Shown here piece by piece: positions 1 to 11,708 of a stretch of 64,000 nt of DNA (its first letter is position 1; each line of letters starts with the position of its first letter). Below the pieces are notes generated by a model, which did not search any database, was not told the origin of the DNA, and saw only the letters and a list, made by a program, of their open reading frames with translations. The position numbers were made by a program, and so were the translations under genes. This stretch comes from Sapria himalayana (Eukaryota; Streptophyta; Magnoliopsida; Malpighiales; Rafflesiaceae): NCBI GenBank assembly GCA_029783825.1, contig JAREIK010001468.1:4882261-4946260 (forward strand), in the 5' to 3' direction.

Positions 1-207
1 CTATTTATGAGATTACATCATATATCTCTTTTATCTCAAAAAAAATCATAAACATAGTCAATGCTCGTATGCTCATCATATTTCATACAATGACATTTGC
101 ACATGATATATGATATTGAATGGAATGCCAAAAAAAAACTATTTAATAAAAAAAGTATTATATAAAATAAGATAAAAATACTTTATTAGATAAATATATA
201 ATCTTAC

Positions 208-462
208 CTCGATATCTTTGATGTCCAATGAGTTATCATCGACAAACAATTCTTATGGTTTATCTTGAATGATTAGCCTTCAATTTTCTAAATTCTTTAA
301 GCATGCAATTACCTATATGATATATGGTCATAGTTTGGATCTTCTATCTAAAATAACATTAATATCCATAGAAAAAGTAATCTTCATATGCTAGAAACAT
401 ATAGGGTCTAACTCAGGGTAGGTGGATTTGAATGATTTCCACAAACTCAATATATCAAAATT
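208..462 (-). pseudogene. hAT transposase C-terminal relic, array unit 1
   Basis: Read on the - strand, the segment gives FDILSLWKSFKSTYP, then a degenerate middle, then ILDRRSKL followed by ACLKN. This is the layout of the hAT C-terminal dimerisation domain (Dimer_Tnp_hAT, usually D-I-L-x-W-W-K ... YP ... R-S-x-L ... ALxCxKDW). The frame is interrupted by in-frame TAG and TGA codons, mostly where Gln, Arg or Trp would be expected. After it comes an acidic LFVDDNSLDIKDIE stretch ending GAG followed by GTAAG, which looks like a splice donor. No complete transposase can be read, so this is a dead relic. Confidence 0.6.
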
Positions 463-1958
463 ATTATTATTATATATCATGTGACATGATGCGACATTAA
501 TTAATATCTAAGTATCAAAATAATTTACTTCGCACGGATAAGTTGGATGAGAAATCATCACCAAATGAGGATCTCTCATTCGGTGATATGTCAACGACAT
601 AAAATTTGATAGACATGTCCAATAGTTTATTTGATATGTCCAAGCCATGCTTTGTCATGTTTGAGTTGTGACCAAAGCCTTTGATTGGCTATTTGGTCAA
701 AAACGTGTCTAATAGTAAAAATATCTAACTTAATCTTAAGTTTGGATATTAATTTTATTTATTATCCTTATTTTCTCTAATATTATAAACATGATGAATT
801 AATATTTAACTAAAAATAGGTAATTTAGTATGAGAATGCTTAAATTATGTCAATAAATTGAGTATGACTTAGCTTAAATTCAAATTATGTCATCAAGCAA
901 CAAGTATTAAGTTTTATAAGTCAATCTTCATGTCATTATGTAAATAAGTAATTATTTTAAAACAACATGATTGTATTGCTTAAAATTGAAAGTAACTTTA
1001 AGGAATAAGTAAAAATATTATCACTCATCATATCTTATCATACATGTAACTTACTTTTTTTTTATTTGAAGACATGACTTTAAGTCTCATATTATGAGGT
1101 TTGAATAATGAATTAATTATAATATTCAGTTAGAGTTTTTCATTATAAATATACCAATTGAAAGCAAACCTAGTAAAATTATGAGTAAACCTTACCCAAC
1201 ACTTTTTAAAATAATGAATTAATTAGCATGTTATAAAATCATAAGGCTTTTCCCAATTCAAAAATATCATATAGCACGCAAAGACATGTTACTTCCTTGA
1301 TACAACAAATATTATTTAAGTCATCTACACAAATAACACAAAATTTATCAATTTAACAATTCAAAAAAAAATTCATTATAAAAAAAAGTTATATTAGAAT
1401 CTCACTTACCATCACCCATTATTAAAAATTGAGCCAAGTGAAAAGTCATGAAAACTCTAACCACAAAATCAATCCAAATTTTCTCTGACATATAATATTT
1501 CATTTCTATTGACATTGATTACTAACATAAAAATACAAAATTTTATTTAATTAAGTATAATCAAAATTTTATATAAATCACACTAATAATAATTTATTGA
1601 TACCTCACCTATGTGAAGAATAATATTCTACGTAATACTCAAATATTATTCTGCATTTTCAAAATATTTTCCCTCACTTCCACTATAATTCATAACTTTC
1701 ATAAAATTTTCATTAGTAATATAATTAAGTTAGTAAATCTTCATATTTTTGTTTGTGAGATTATACCATATATCTCTTTTGTCATAATGAAAATACTCCT
1801 TGAAAATAGTCAATGTTGATATGCTCATCATATTTTATACAATGATATTAATAAATAATTGATGATATTTAATGGAATACCAACACAACCTATTTAATAA
1901 AATTAATTACTATATAAAATAAGATCTAAATAATTTATAAAATAAAGATATAATCTAC

Positions 1959-2216
1959 CTCAATATCCTTGATGTCCCTTAAGTTATCATCGGCCAATGA
2001 TTCTTTTAATTTATCTTGAATGATTAGCCTTCAACATTCTAAATCATTTAAGTATGCAAGTATCTATATGATAATTGGTCATAGTTTGGATATTTTATCT
2101 AAAATAATATTAACATCCATAGAAAAGAAATCATTGATATCATGCTACGCACAGAAGAGGTGTAACTTAGGATATGTGGATTTGAATGATTTCCATAAAC
2201 TCAAAATATCCAAATT
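1959..2216 (-). pseudogene. hAT transposase C-terminal relic, array unit 2
   Basis: The - strand reads LDILSLWKSFKSTYPKL, then MDVNIILDKISKL with an in-frame TGA directly after, and ends LADDNLRDIKDIE before a GT dinucleotide. It matches units 1 and 3-5 in order and spacing. The hAT Dimer_Tnp assignment rests on the D-I-L-x-x-W-K-S, YP and R/K-x-S-K-L landmarks. Several stops make it non-coding. Confidence 0.6.
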
Positions 2217-2695
2217 ATTATTATTATCATATGATATGAAATAATATTAATTAGTATATAAGTATCAAAACAATTTACTTCGCAAAGGTTATGTTGGATG
2301 AGAAATCATCACCAAATGATGATCTCTCATTCGGTAATATGTCAACAACATAAAATATGTTGGTCATGTCCAATAGTACATCTATTATGTCCAAGTTATG
2401 TTTCTGCCATGTTTGGGTTGTATCCAAAGCCTTTGATTGGCTATTTGGTCAACCACATGTCCAATAGATAAAATATTTAACTTACTCTAAAGTTTAGATA
2501 TTCATTTTATTAGTTACCTTCACTTACTCGAATTGCATAAACATGATGGATTAATATTTAAATATAAAAAGGGTAATTTAATTTAAAATCAATAAATTAA
2601 TCATAATTTAGCTTAAAATCTTATTATGTCATCAAGCAAGCAATATTATGTTTTATAAGACAATCTTAATGACTTCATGTTATCATGTAAACTAA

Positions 2696-2727
<32 letters not shown>

Positions 2728-2728
2728 T
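2696..2728. repeat. (GT)n(TA)n microsatellite
   Basis: A run of GT dinucleotides passes directly into TA dinucleotides inside array unit 2. The other array units lack it, so it arose after the array was formed. Confidence 0.9.
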
Positions 2729-3957
2729 ATAAAACAACATTATGATATTGATAAAATTTAAAGTAATTTTAAGGAATAAGTAAAAACATTGTTGCTCATC
2801 ACATCATACTCTACATGTAACTTTATTTATTTTTTAAAAACTTTGAAGCCAAGACTTTAAGTCTCATACAACTATAGTAATGATTTAAAATAATTTAACT
2901 TATTCTTACACTAATATCTTCATTTTACCTTTTATCCTCGAATATCTAAGTCATCACCATGAACTCCATTGATACTCATGGATCTCTTTCACCATGATTA
3001 GAGTTTTCCATTATAAATATGCCAATTGAAAGTAAACTTAAAATTGTGGGTAAGCCTTACCCAATACTTTTTAAATAATGAATTAATTAGCATTTTATAA
3101 AATTGTAAGTATGCATTTTCCAATTCAAAAATATCAGATAGCCTGCAAAAATACTTTTATTCCTTGATGCGACAGATGTTATTTAAGTCATCTTCTATAT
3201 TATAAAAACATAAAATATTAAGTACCAAATAATAAAAATTTGTCAAACCAATTATCTAAGAGATTATTTTATTTTGTACTGCATTTTCTACTCCCCCTTA
3301 ACCGGTAATTGGATCTACACAAACAACACAAAAATTGTCAATTTAATAATTCAAAGAAAATTTAATGCAAAAAAATAATAAAAAAAGTTATATTATAATC
3401 TCACTTATAATCACTCATCATGAAAATCTGAGCCAATTGAAAAGCCATTGAAAACACTAACCGCAAATTTATACCAATTTTCTCTGATATATAACCTTTT
3501 ATTTCTATTGAAATTAATTATTAACATAAAAATACAAATTTTTTTTTTATTTAAGTATATTCAATATTTTATATAAATCACACCAAAAATAATATATTGA
3601 TACATCATCCACATGAAGAATAATATTATGCAAAATACTCATAGATGATTCTGTATTTTCAAAATATCTTCTCATTTTCATGGTAATTCAGAACTTTCAT
3701 ACAAGTTTTATTAGTAACATAATCAATTTAGTAAATATTCATGTTTCTATTTGTGAGATTACATAATATATCTCTTTTGTCCTAATGAAAAGACTGCATA
3801 AATATAGTCAATGCTTGTATGCTTATCATATTTCATACAATGATATTAGCAAATAATGGATGATATTGAATGGAATACAAATAAAACATATTTAATAAAA
3901 GTAATTACTATATAAAATAAGATATAAATACTTTATAAAATAAAGATATAATCCTCC

Positions 3958-4210
3958 CTTAATATCCTTGATGTCCCAAAAGTCATCATCGACTAATAAT
4001 TATGTTGGTTTATCCTGAATGTTTAGTCTTTAATTTTCTCAATCCTTTAAGCATGGAAGTACCTATATGATATCTGATTATAATTTGGATTTTCTATCTA
4101 AAATAATATTGATATCCATAAAAAAAACTTCGATGTTATGCTAGACACATGAGTATGACTTAAGATAAGTGAACTTGAATGATTTCCATAAACTCAAGAT
4201 ATCCAAATTA
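3958..4210 (-). pseudogene. hAT transposase C-terminal relic, array unit 3
   Basis: Homologous to units 1 and 2 on the - strand, with the same FDIL-to-DIKDI block order and an acidic LLVDDDFWDIKDI tail. The GT that follows this block in units 1, 2, 4 and 5 is GG here (donor-like site lost). In-frame stops are present. Confidence 0.5.
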
Positions 4211-5922
4211 TCATTAATATCATGTGATATGATGTAACATTAATTAGTATCCAAATACCAAAACAATTCACTTAATAAGGTTATGTTTGATGAGAGATCA
4301 TCTCCAAATGAGGATATCTCAATAGGTAATATGTCAATAACATAAAATATGTTAGTCATATCCAATAGTATATCTACTATGTCCAAATGATGTCTTTATC
4401 TTATTTGAGTTATATCAAAAGCCTTTTACTAGCTATTTGGTCAACTACATGTCAAATAGTAAAATTATTTAAGTTATTCTTAAGTTTGCATATTCATTTT
4501 ATTAGATGCTCTTATTTACTCTAATTACATAAATATGATGGATTAATATTTAATTATAAATAGCATATGTTAGGTTGAAATTAATAAATTTAGTATAATT
4601 TAGCTTAAAATCAAATTATTTTATCAAGCAACTGGTACAAGGTTTTACAAGATTATTTTTATGATTTCATTTCATTATGTACATTAAGTATACAAAGTAA
4701 AACAACATAACTGTAGTACTTAAAATTGAAAGTAACTTTTAGGAATAAGTAAAAACATTGTTGCTCATCCCATCATACACTACGTGTAAATTAATTTGTT
4801 TTTTTAATAAAATTTGAAGGTAGTACTTAACTTTTGATACATTTTTAGTACTGATTTTAAATAATTTAACTTATTTTTAACCCTGTATTTCATCTTACCT
4901 TTTATCCTCAAATATTTAAGTCATTACCATGAACTCCATTGATACTAATGATTCTTATTCACCATTGTTAGAGTTTTTCATTATAAATATTACAATTAAA
5001 ATTATACTAAGTAAAATTGTGGGTAATTATTGTCCAACACTTTTATAAAAAAATGATTTAATTAGCATCTTATAAAATTGTAAGTGGGCCTTTACCAATT
5101 CAAAAATATCAAATAGCCTACAAAAACACATGACTTCCTTGATGTGACAAATATTATTTAAGTCATCTTTTAAATTGTAAAAGCATAAAATATCAACTAC
5201 CATTCACTAAAAATTTGTCAAAATAATTATCTAAGAGACTATTTCATTATGTACTATATTTTCTACTACCCCATTAATCAGCAATTGGATCTACACAAAT
5301 AACACAAAATTTATCAATTTAACAATTCAAAGAAAAAATCATGAAAAAAAAATTATAATATAATCGCACTTACCATCACCCATTTGGAAAATCGGAGCCA
5401 AGTTAAAAACTATGAAAACTCTAACTACAAAATTAGGCTAAATTTTATCAGATATATAACCTTTCATTTTTATTGACATTGATTACTAACATAAAAATAC
5501 AATATTTTTATTTAATTAAGTATAATGAAATTTTGTTTTAAATAACACAAATAATAAGTTATTGATACCTCGAATATATGAAAAACAATATTCTATGTAT
5601 TACAAATAGATTATTCATCATTTTTAGAATATTTTCTCTCTTTCACTATAATTCATAACTTCCATAAATTTTTCATTAGTAACATAATCAATCTAGTGAA
5701 TATTCATGTTTCTATTTGTGAGATTATACCATATATCTTGTTTGTCCTAATGAAAAGACTCCATGAATATAGTTAATGCTCGTATGCTCTTCATATTTTA
5801 TACAATGACATTAGTAAATAATATATGATATTGGATAGAATACAAAAAAAACCTATTTAATAAAAGTAATTACTGTATAAAATAATATATAAATACTTTA
5901 TAAAATAAGGATATAATCTTAC

Positions 5923-6174
5923 CACAATATCTTTGATGTCCCATAAGTCATCTTCGACCAACAATTCTTTTGGTTTATCTTAAATGCTTGGCCATCAATC
6001 TTCTCAATCCTTTAAACATGCAAGTACCTCTATGATTTCTAGTCATAATTTGGATTTTCTATCTAAATTTACACTGTCACCCATAGAAAAAATACACTTC
6101 GATACTTTACTAAAAAAGGTCTAGTTAGGATAGGTGCATTTGAATGGTTTATACAAACTCAAAATATCCAAATT
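5923..6174 (-). pseudogene. hAT transposase C-terminal relic, array unit 4
   Basis: Fourth copy of the same - strand block. It retains the tail DKPKELLVEDDLWDIKDIV, then GTAAG. The upstream part keeps DIL-x-x-W and the following YP region only in degenerate form. Stops interrupt the frame. Confidence 0.5.
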
Positions 6175-7902
6175 ATTATTTTTATCATGTAATATATGCA
6201 ACATTAATTAGTATTTAAGTACCACAATAATTCACTCCACAAGTCTATGTTAGATGCGAGATCATCACTAGATGAGGATCTCTCATTGGATAACATGTCA
6301 ACAACATTAAATATATTAGTCATGTCGAATAGTATCTCTACTATGTCAAAGACATGTCTCTGCAATGTTTGAGTTATATCCAAAGCCCTTGACTAGCTAT
6401 TTAGACAACCACATATTCAATAGTAAAAATATGTAAGTTTTTCTTAAGTTTGCATATGTATTCTATTAGTTGCTCTTATTTACTCTAATTACACAAATAT
6501 GATGGATTAATATTTAAATATAATTAGCATAAGCTAGTATAAAATCAATAAATTTAATATAATTTTGCTTAAGATCAAATTATGTTATCAAGTAACTGGT
6601 ACGAGGTTTTACAAGACAATCTTTACAACTTCTTTTCATTGTGTAAATTAAATATAGATGGAAAAACAACATAATTAGATAAATGTAGTGCTTAAAATTG
6701 AAAATAACTTTTAGGAATAAGTAAAAATGTTGCTACTCATCCTATATTACCTTATGTATAAATTAATTTGTTTTTTAATATAGTTTGAAGCTAAGACATA
6801 AATTCTCATACAACTTTAGTATTGATTTAAAATAATTTAACTTATTCTTAACATCGTATCTTCATTCATACTAATAGATATCCACACATATTTTACTTTT
6901 TTTCCTCAGATATTTAAGTTATCACCATTGAAATTCATTAATACTAATAGATATCCTGCACCATTGTTAAAGTTTTTTATTATAAATATTATAATTCAAA
7001 GTACACTTAGTAATATTGTGGGTAAGGCTTACACAACATTTTTTCTAAATAATGAATGAACTAACATCTGATAAAATCATAAGTTGGTATTTCCCAATTC
7101 AAAATATCAAATAGCCTGCAAAGACACATGACTTCCTTGATGTGAGAAATATTATTTAAGTCATCTTCTATATTAAAAATGCATAAAATATTATTTACCA
7201 ATTGTTAAAAAATTGTAAAATCAATTATTAAAGAGACTACTATATTTTGTACTCAAACATATATCAACAATTGGATCTAAACAGATAACACAAAATTTAT
7301 CAATTTTATATATCATAGAAAAATTAATGAATAAAAAAAAACATATATAATAATCTCATTTACCATCATCAATCAGTTAAATCTTAGCCAACAAAAAAGT
7401 AATGAAAACTCTAACCACAAAAACAAGCCAATATTTGTCAAGTATATAGTAATTCATTTCAAATGACATTTATTGCCAACATAAAGATACAAAGTTTTTA
7501 AATAATTAAGTAAAAATCAAAATTTATAAAAAATAAAACAATTATTTATTCATTCCTCGACTATATAAAGAATAATATTTTGTGTAATACTCATAAATGA
7601 TTTTGCACTTTCAAAATATTCTCACTCCTAGTATAATTCAGAACTTCCATAAATTATTCATTATTAACAGAATTAATCAAGTAAAATATATTGTGTCTAT
7701 TGATGAGATTACACCATATATCTCTTTTCTCCCAATAAAAAGACTCCATAAATATAGTAATAGTTTGCATGCTCACCATATTTCTTACAATAACATTAAC
7801 AAATAATAAATGATATGGAACACCAACAAAACAAATTTAATAAAAACAATTACTATATAGAATAAGATAATAATACTTTTTAAAATAAATATATAATCTT
7901 AC

Positions 7903-8112
7903 CTCAATATAATTGATGTACCATGAGTTTAGATATCTTATCATTTAAGCATGCAAGTACCTCTATGATATCTGGTCATAGTTTAGATATCTTATCTAAA
8001 ATAACATTAACATCTATAGAAAAAGTAAACTTTAATGTTACGCTGGACACACGAGGGGTTTAGCTTATGATAGGTGGATTTGAATGATATCCACAAACTA
8101 AAAATATCCAAA
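7903..8112 (-). pseudogene. hAT transposase C-terminal relic, array unit 5 (internally rearranged)
   Basis: Last copy of the block. The middle is shortened, and a short segment (gtttagatatcttatc) occurs twice, near 7928 and 7983, showing a local deletion or duplication. Similarity to the other units ends about 230 bp further right, at the array boundary. Confidence 0.45.
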
Positions 8113-8344
8113 ATATAATAATAATAATATGATGTGATGCAACATTAATTAGTATATAAGTACCAAAACACCCCACTTCTCAAGGCTATGTTGGATGAGA
8201 TATCATCACCAGATGAGGATCTCTCATTCGGTAATATGTCAACGACATAAAATATGATAGTCACGTCCAATAATATATTTGTTATGTCCAAGCCATGTCT
8301 CTATCATGTTTGAGTTGTATCCAAATCCTTTGACTAATTATTTG

Positions 8345-10541
8345 ACTTCCTCCATGATATGTTACTTGATTTCATCTACCCTTGCCCATATATTTGAGTT
8401 CCTCGCCCACTTGAATTATTATACTCACACCTAAATCAAGTTATATAAACATCAAAATATACAGAAACAATAAAAATATGTTATGAAAATATCATAATAA
8501 TAAAATATAATGATAAACACATTGAATTCAAAAAAGCAAATAAAAAATTTTCATTTTTAAACTAAATTATAATGATTACAAAATAAGCATGACAACATAA
8601 CAGGATAGTCAATAAATTTATAGTCATCATCAGAAATTTTTAATAAATCGATTCTATCTACGTATTCATCATTATTTGATTCAACAATTAATTCCTTCTC
8701 GTTATATTCCTCAACATGACCATCATTAATGTCCAAATAGTTTCTATATTAACCAAGCAATATTTGAAGTCTAACATCTACCTCACGAATGATTGAATGA
8801 AATTTCATATTATTCTTTTGAAATACCGATACACATGATGAAGTTACAATAATAATATATTCAACAACTTCCAAAGCTAATTTATGTTTTATTTTATATA
8901 TTGCTTACTTGTGATAATTCTTTTATTCAAACCATAATGATAATTTTTTAAAATTTATACATTAATGTAATTCATATCAACATTTGTAATATTTTTGAAC
9001 CCGTGTCTTTTAATTATATTTAATATTTCATCACCTGACTGAAAAGGTGGTACACCTTTTATGACTTAATGACATTTCTAAAATGCATCAATATTCATCC
9101 GAAATATATGTTCCAGTTGTAAGAACTTTATGGAATTTTCTAAATGTTATAAAAGGTTGTGCACCTTTTACAACTTTATGGTCTCTCCTAAATCCATTGC
9201 TCAAATAAAATGCATATGAGTCCTCCATATAATAAGGACAATCTAATTTCCTCTTAGTACTCCATCATGACAATAATGAAAATGCATGAAAGTCACTTAT
9301 AGTCTACATAAGTGATGCTCATATTTTGAAGTTCTACATTCTAGATATATCATATATTTCAATACTATCCTTCCATAAAATTTTGAGCTCTACTATTAGG
9401 GGCTATAGCAAAACATCTAATTTATATTTTAGATTTCTCAGACCAAGCAACTATATAAATTTTGAATTGAGCTTATACTTTTTTTATATCTTTACAATTA
9501 TTCATTACATCCCATCCTTCCAATTGCACACCCTTAAATTTTTTTTATGATTTTCATTATTGTTATAAAAAAACTTTTAGTATTTGTTATAATATTTAAA
9601 AATTTTTATTTGTTAAAATTGCATCATTAGTATGAGTTGTTCTTATACAAATTATTATATCTCATCTAATCCTATTAAAGTCCAAATTAATTAGAATGAT
9701 CAAAACTATAGGGCAATAATAAAATGCACAAAAAAATCATACCTCCATTAGGTAACACAAAAATTGAACAAATCTAAGTATGTGAAAAAAATATAAAATG
9801 TATAATTTATCAATTAGAATTATAATCATTCAACAATACAATAAGAAAGAACACAGTGTGGGTGTTAAAAATGGAAACAAAGTATACGTGACATTAAAAC
9901 TCACAAATATAATTATTACCAAATGCAATACATAACGGATAAAATAAAAAGCATAATTTCATACATCAATTATTGATGAAAACATGCGTTGATCAATATA
10001 TTATAAAGGAAATGAAATCCACAAATAATTTGGATGAATTCAAAATCTAAATGAAAAAAACCATCAAGTTATAAATTTGTTCAAAAATTTAAAGTGTTCT
10101 TTTATAAATTTATTACTATAATTTAGTGATAGAAATTTTTTCAGTTTCTAATTTTGTGATAGAATATTATTCCATTGTTAAATTTTTTTAATGATATAGC
10201 GACGGATAAGTATGTCGTTTCTCATTTTATCGACGTTAATAATTTTCATCGCTAAATATAGAAATGGATGAGTATTTTGTTTCTATAAATATATTGATAC
10301 ATAATTTTTTGTCGGTAAATGCCACACAAATGTATCCCACCCCACTTTGCATCATATTTAGCAATGAAATAAAAAAAACATAAAAGAATCCGTCACTAAT
10401 TAGCAACATATTTTATTCAATTTCTAATTATTTCATATTTTGTCATTTCTTTTTTTGATACTTTTCAACCCTATTCCTAATTTTTAAAACAGAAATGAGT
10501 GTTTCTGATTTTCATTTCTAATTGTTTCTTTTCATGTAGTG
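8345..10541 (-). mobile_element. Decayed CACTA (En/Spm) transposon, one terminus visible
   Basis: The right end reads CATGTAGTG at 10533-10541, which on the - strand is CACTACATGAAAAG, the standard start of plant CACTA elements. The 400 bp inside it carry subterminal motifs of the kind seen in this superfamily on the - strand (AATTAGAAA repeats, GTGACGGATT, CCGTCGCTA). A TNP2-type transposase relic lies further in on the same strand. The opposite terminus was not found. It may be lost, buried in the tandem array, or left of the window, so the left boundary given is only where the array similarity stops. Confidence 0.7.
8880..9460 (-). pseudogene. CACTA TNP2 transposase relic (Transposase_21 family)
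   Basis: On the - strand the frame reads NLKYKLDVLL-stop-PLIVELKILW, then YDISRM-stop-NFK, then TISDFHAFSLLS-stop-WST, then KLDCPYYMEDSYAFYLSNG. This follows the conserved TNP2 order (LDVYLQPLIDELKELW, TYDIS, QNF, MWTINDFPAYG, LSGWST, LACPYCM). Further down, GVPPFQSGDEILN matches the segment after the conserved core. Stops fall where Gln, Arg, Trp and Gly are expected and mostly fit C-to-T or G-to-A change. There is at least one frame shift near 9150. The assignment comes from recognising family landmarks, not from an alignment. Confidence 0.75.
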
Positions 10542-10692
10542 TATATTTATATGTTTATATAAGTAAATGTATATATCTACATACATATATATACACACAC
10601 ACGCACACATATTTAAATATTTGTATACATACATACATACATATATAGACACACACACAGAGATACACACACACACACACATAGATAGATAG

Positions 10693-10734
<42 letters not shown>

Positions 10735-11010
10735 GTATGTATGTATGTATAGATTTATAAATACACACACACATGTTTATTATATATATGTATATATACA
10801 TATATGTTTATATAAATATATATATATATAAATACACACACACACACATATACATATATATAAACACACAAACACACATATGTATGTGTGTATGTATATT
10901 TATATAAACACACACACACACACATATACATATATATAATTATAGATATATATAATATGTTTATATATCTAAATATGTTTGTATATTATTATATTAATGT
11001 ATATACTATA
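10542..11010. repeat. Long compound TA/TG/GTAT microsatellite
   Basis: About 470 bp consists almost wholly of alternating TA and CA/TG runs with GTAT tetranucleotides. It begins directly at the outer edge of the CACTA terminus. Open frames across it on the - strand (runs of Ile, Tyr, Val and Cys) are artefacts of the repeat. Confidence 0.9.
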
Positions 11011-11040
11011 TATATTTATTTATTCTAAAATAAATGATTT

Positions 11041-11391
11041 GTTGCATGTATAAAGCATGGATTAATAAGTTTTATATAAAAAATAAAATAGTTTTAGAAT
11101 AGAAAATTTATTTCTGAATACCAAATAGTCAATTCTGAATTCAAGAAGTAAAATTTATTATTTTTTATATATTTGAGGTCAAAATAGGCTTTATATATTT
11201 TAGTGTACTAAAATTTAATTAAGTTGAAAAATAAAATAATTTTTTTTAAAATTTTTTGGTTTTGGACTAAAACATAAATACATTTTTTTTATAACAATAG
11301 TATCCAGGTTATATTAGAAAATCTTGAACATTTTATTGGAAATTGCGATGGAGGCAAACAGACAGGCCTCTCGTAGTCTTCTAGTCCTTGT
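11041..11391 (+). promoter_or_regulatory. Upstream flank and probable promoter side of the TTM gene, cut by the copia insertion
   Basis: AT-rich sequence that ends in a more GC-balanced stretch (11345-11391) running up to the copia target site. A TATA-like TTTTTTTATAAC lies near 11290. With the element and one target copy removed, this stretch joins the leader at 16415. No transcription start can be proved from sequence, so promoter against 5' leader is open. An ATG at 11348 would open a short upstream reading frame in the joined leader. Confidence 0.4.
11387..11391. other. Target-site duplication CTTGT, left copy
   Basis: CTTGT directly precedes the left LTR, and an identical CTTGT follows the right LTR at 16415-16419. 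An exact 5-bp duplication is the size usual for copia integrase. Confidence 0.95.
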
Positions 11392-11708
11392 TGTTGTTTT
11401 TAAACAATTATTTCTTGTTTAAAACAAGAAATTCTCAAGAACATAAGCATAAACTAGAAGAAGAAGAGATGAACAGAGGAGAAGAAGAGAGGAAGAAATA
11501 TCGCGCAGCAGAGCAATTCAAAAACCAATCAATAAATGATCTAGCGGCTAGGTCAAAAGAAAATATCGGCTTTTATATCAGTCCGATAAATTAAAACAAA
11601 TAAATGTACTGAAAAGAATACTTTACAGAAATGCACCGATAATTGCTCATTAAGGGCAATTTTGTAATTTCAATTTCATAACTCAACAAAACGAACAGCC
11701 CGTCAACA
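11392..11708 (-). repeat. Copia 3' LTR (317 bp)
   Basis: Begins TGTTG and ends CAACA on both strands, matching the LTR at 16098-16414 at 310 of 317 positions. The differences are scattered single bases (for example near 11408, 11423, 11541 and 11545 in this copy). Because the element points left, this is the 3' LTR. Confidence 0.95.

Larger units (their letters stand above)
1..8345. repeat. Tandem array of about 2-kb units (five partial or complete copies)
   Basis: The same succession of sequence blocks recurs. The block with the motif gagattacaccatatatctc lies near 1, 1752, 3747, 5712 and 7698, giving spacings of about 1751, 1995, 1965 and 1986 bp. The block gatgtccyaw-agt-atcatcga lies near 220, 1970, 3970, 5935 and 7915. 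The copies are diverged, with many substitutions and small indels. The first copy is about 240 bp shorter because it lacks two internal segments present in copy 2 (around 2930-2990 and 3190-3310). The array starts outside the window and its similarity ends near 8345. On the - strand each unit carries a decayed hAT transposase C-terminus, annotated separately. Head-to-tail organisation is seen; origin by unequal exchange after one hAT insertion is inference. Confidence 0.85.

Noticed and set aside
10555..10801. Ile/Tyr/Cys-rich open frames on the - strand
   Set aside because: Product of the TA/TG microsatellite.
11388..11594. Open frame in the copia LTR, repeated at 16097-16300
   Set aside because: Present in both LTRs with Lys/Glu-rich sequence from purine-rich DNA; copia LTRs are not expected to code and no motif is seen.
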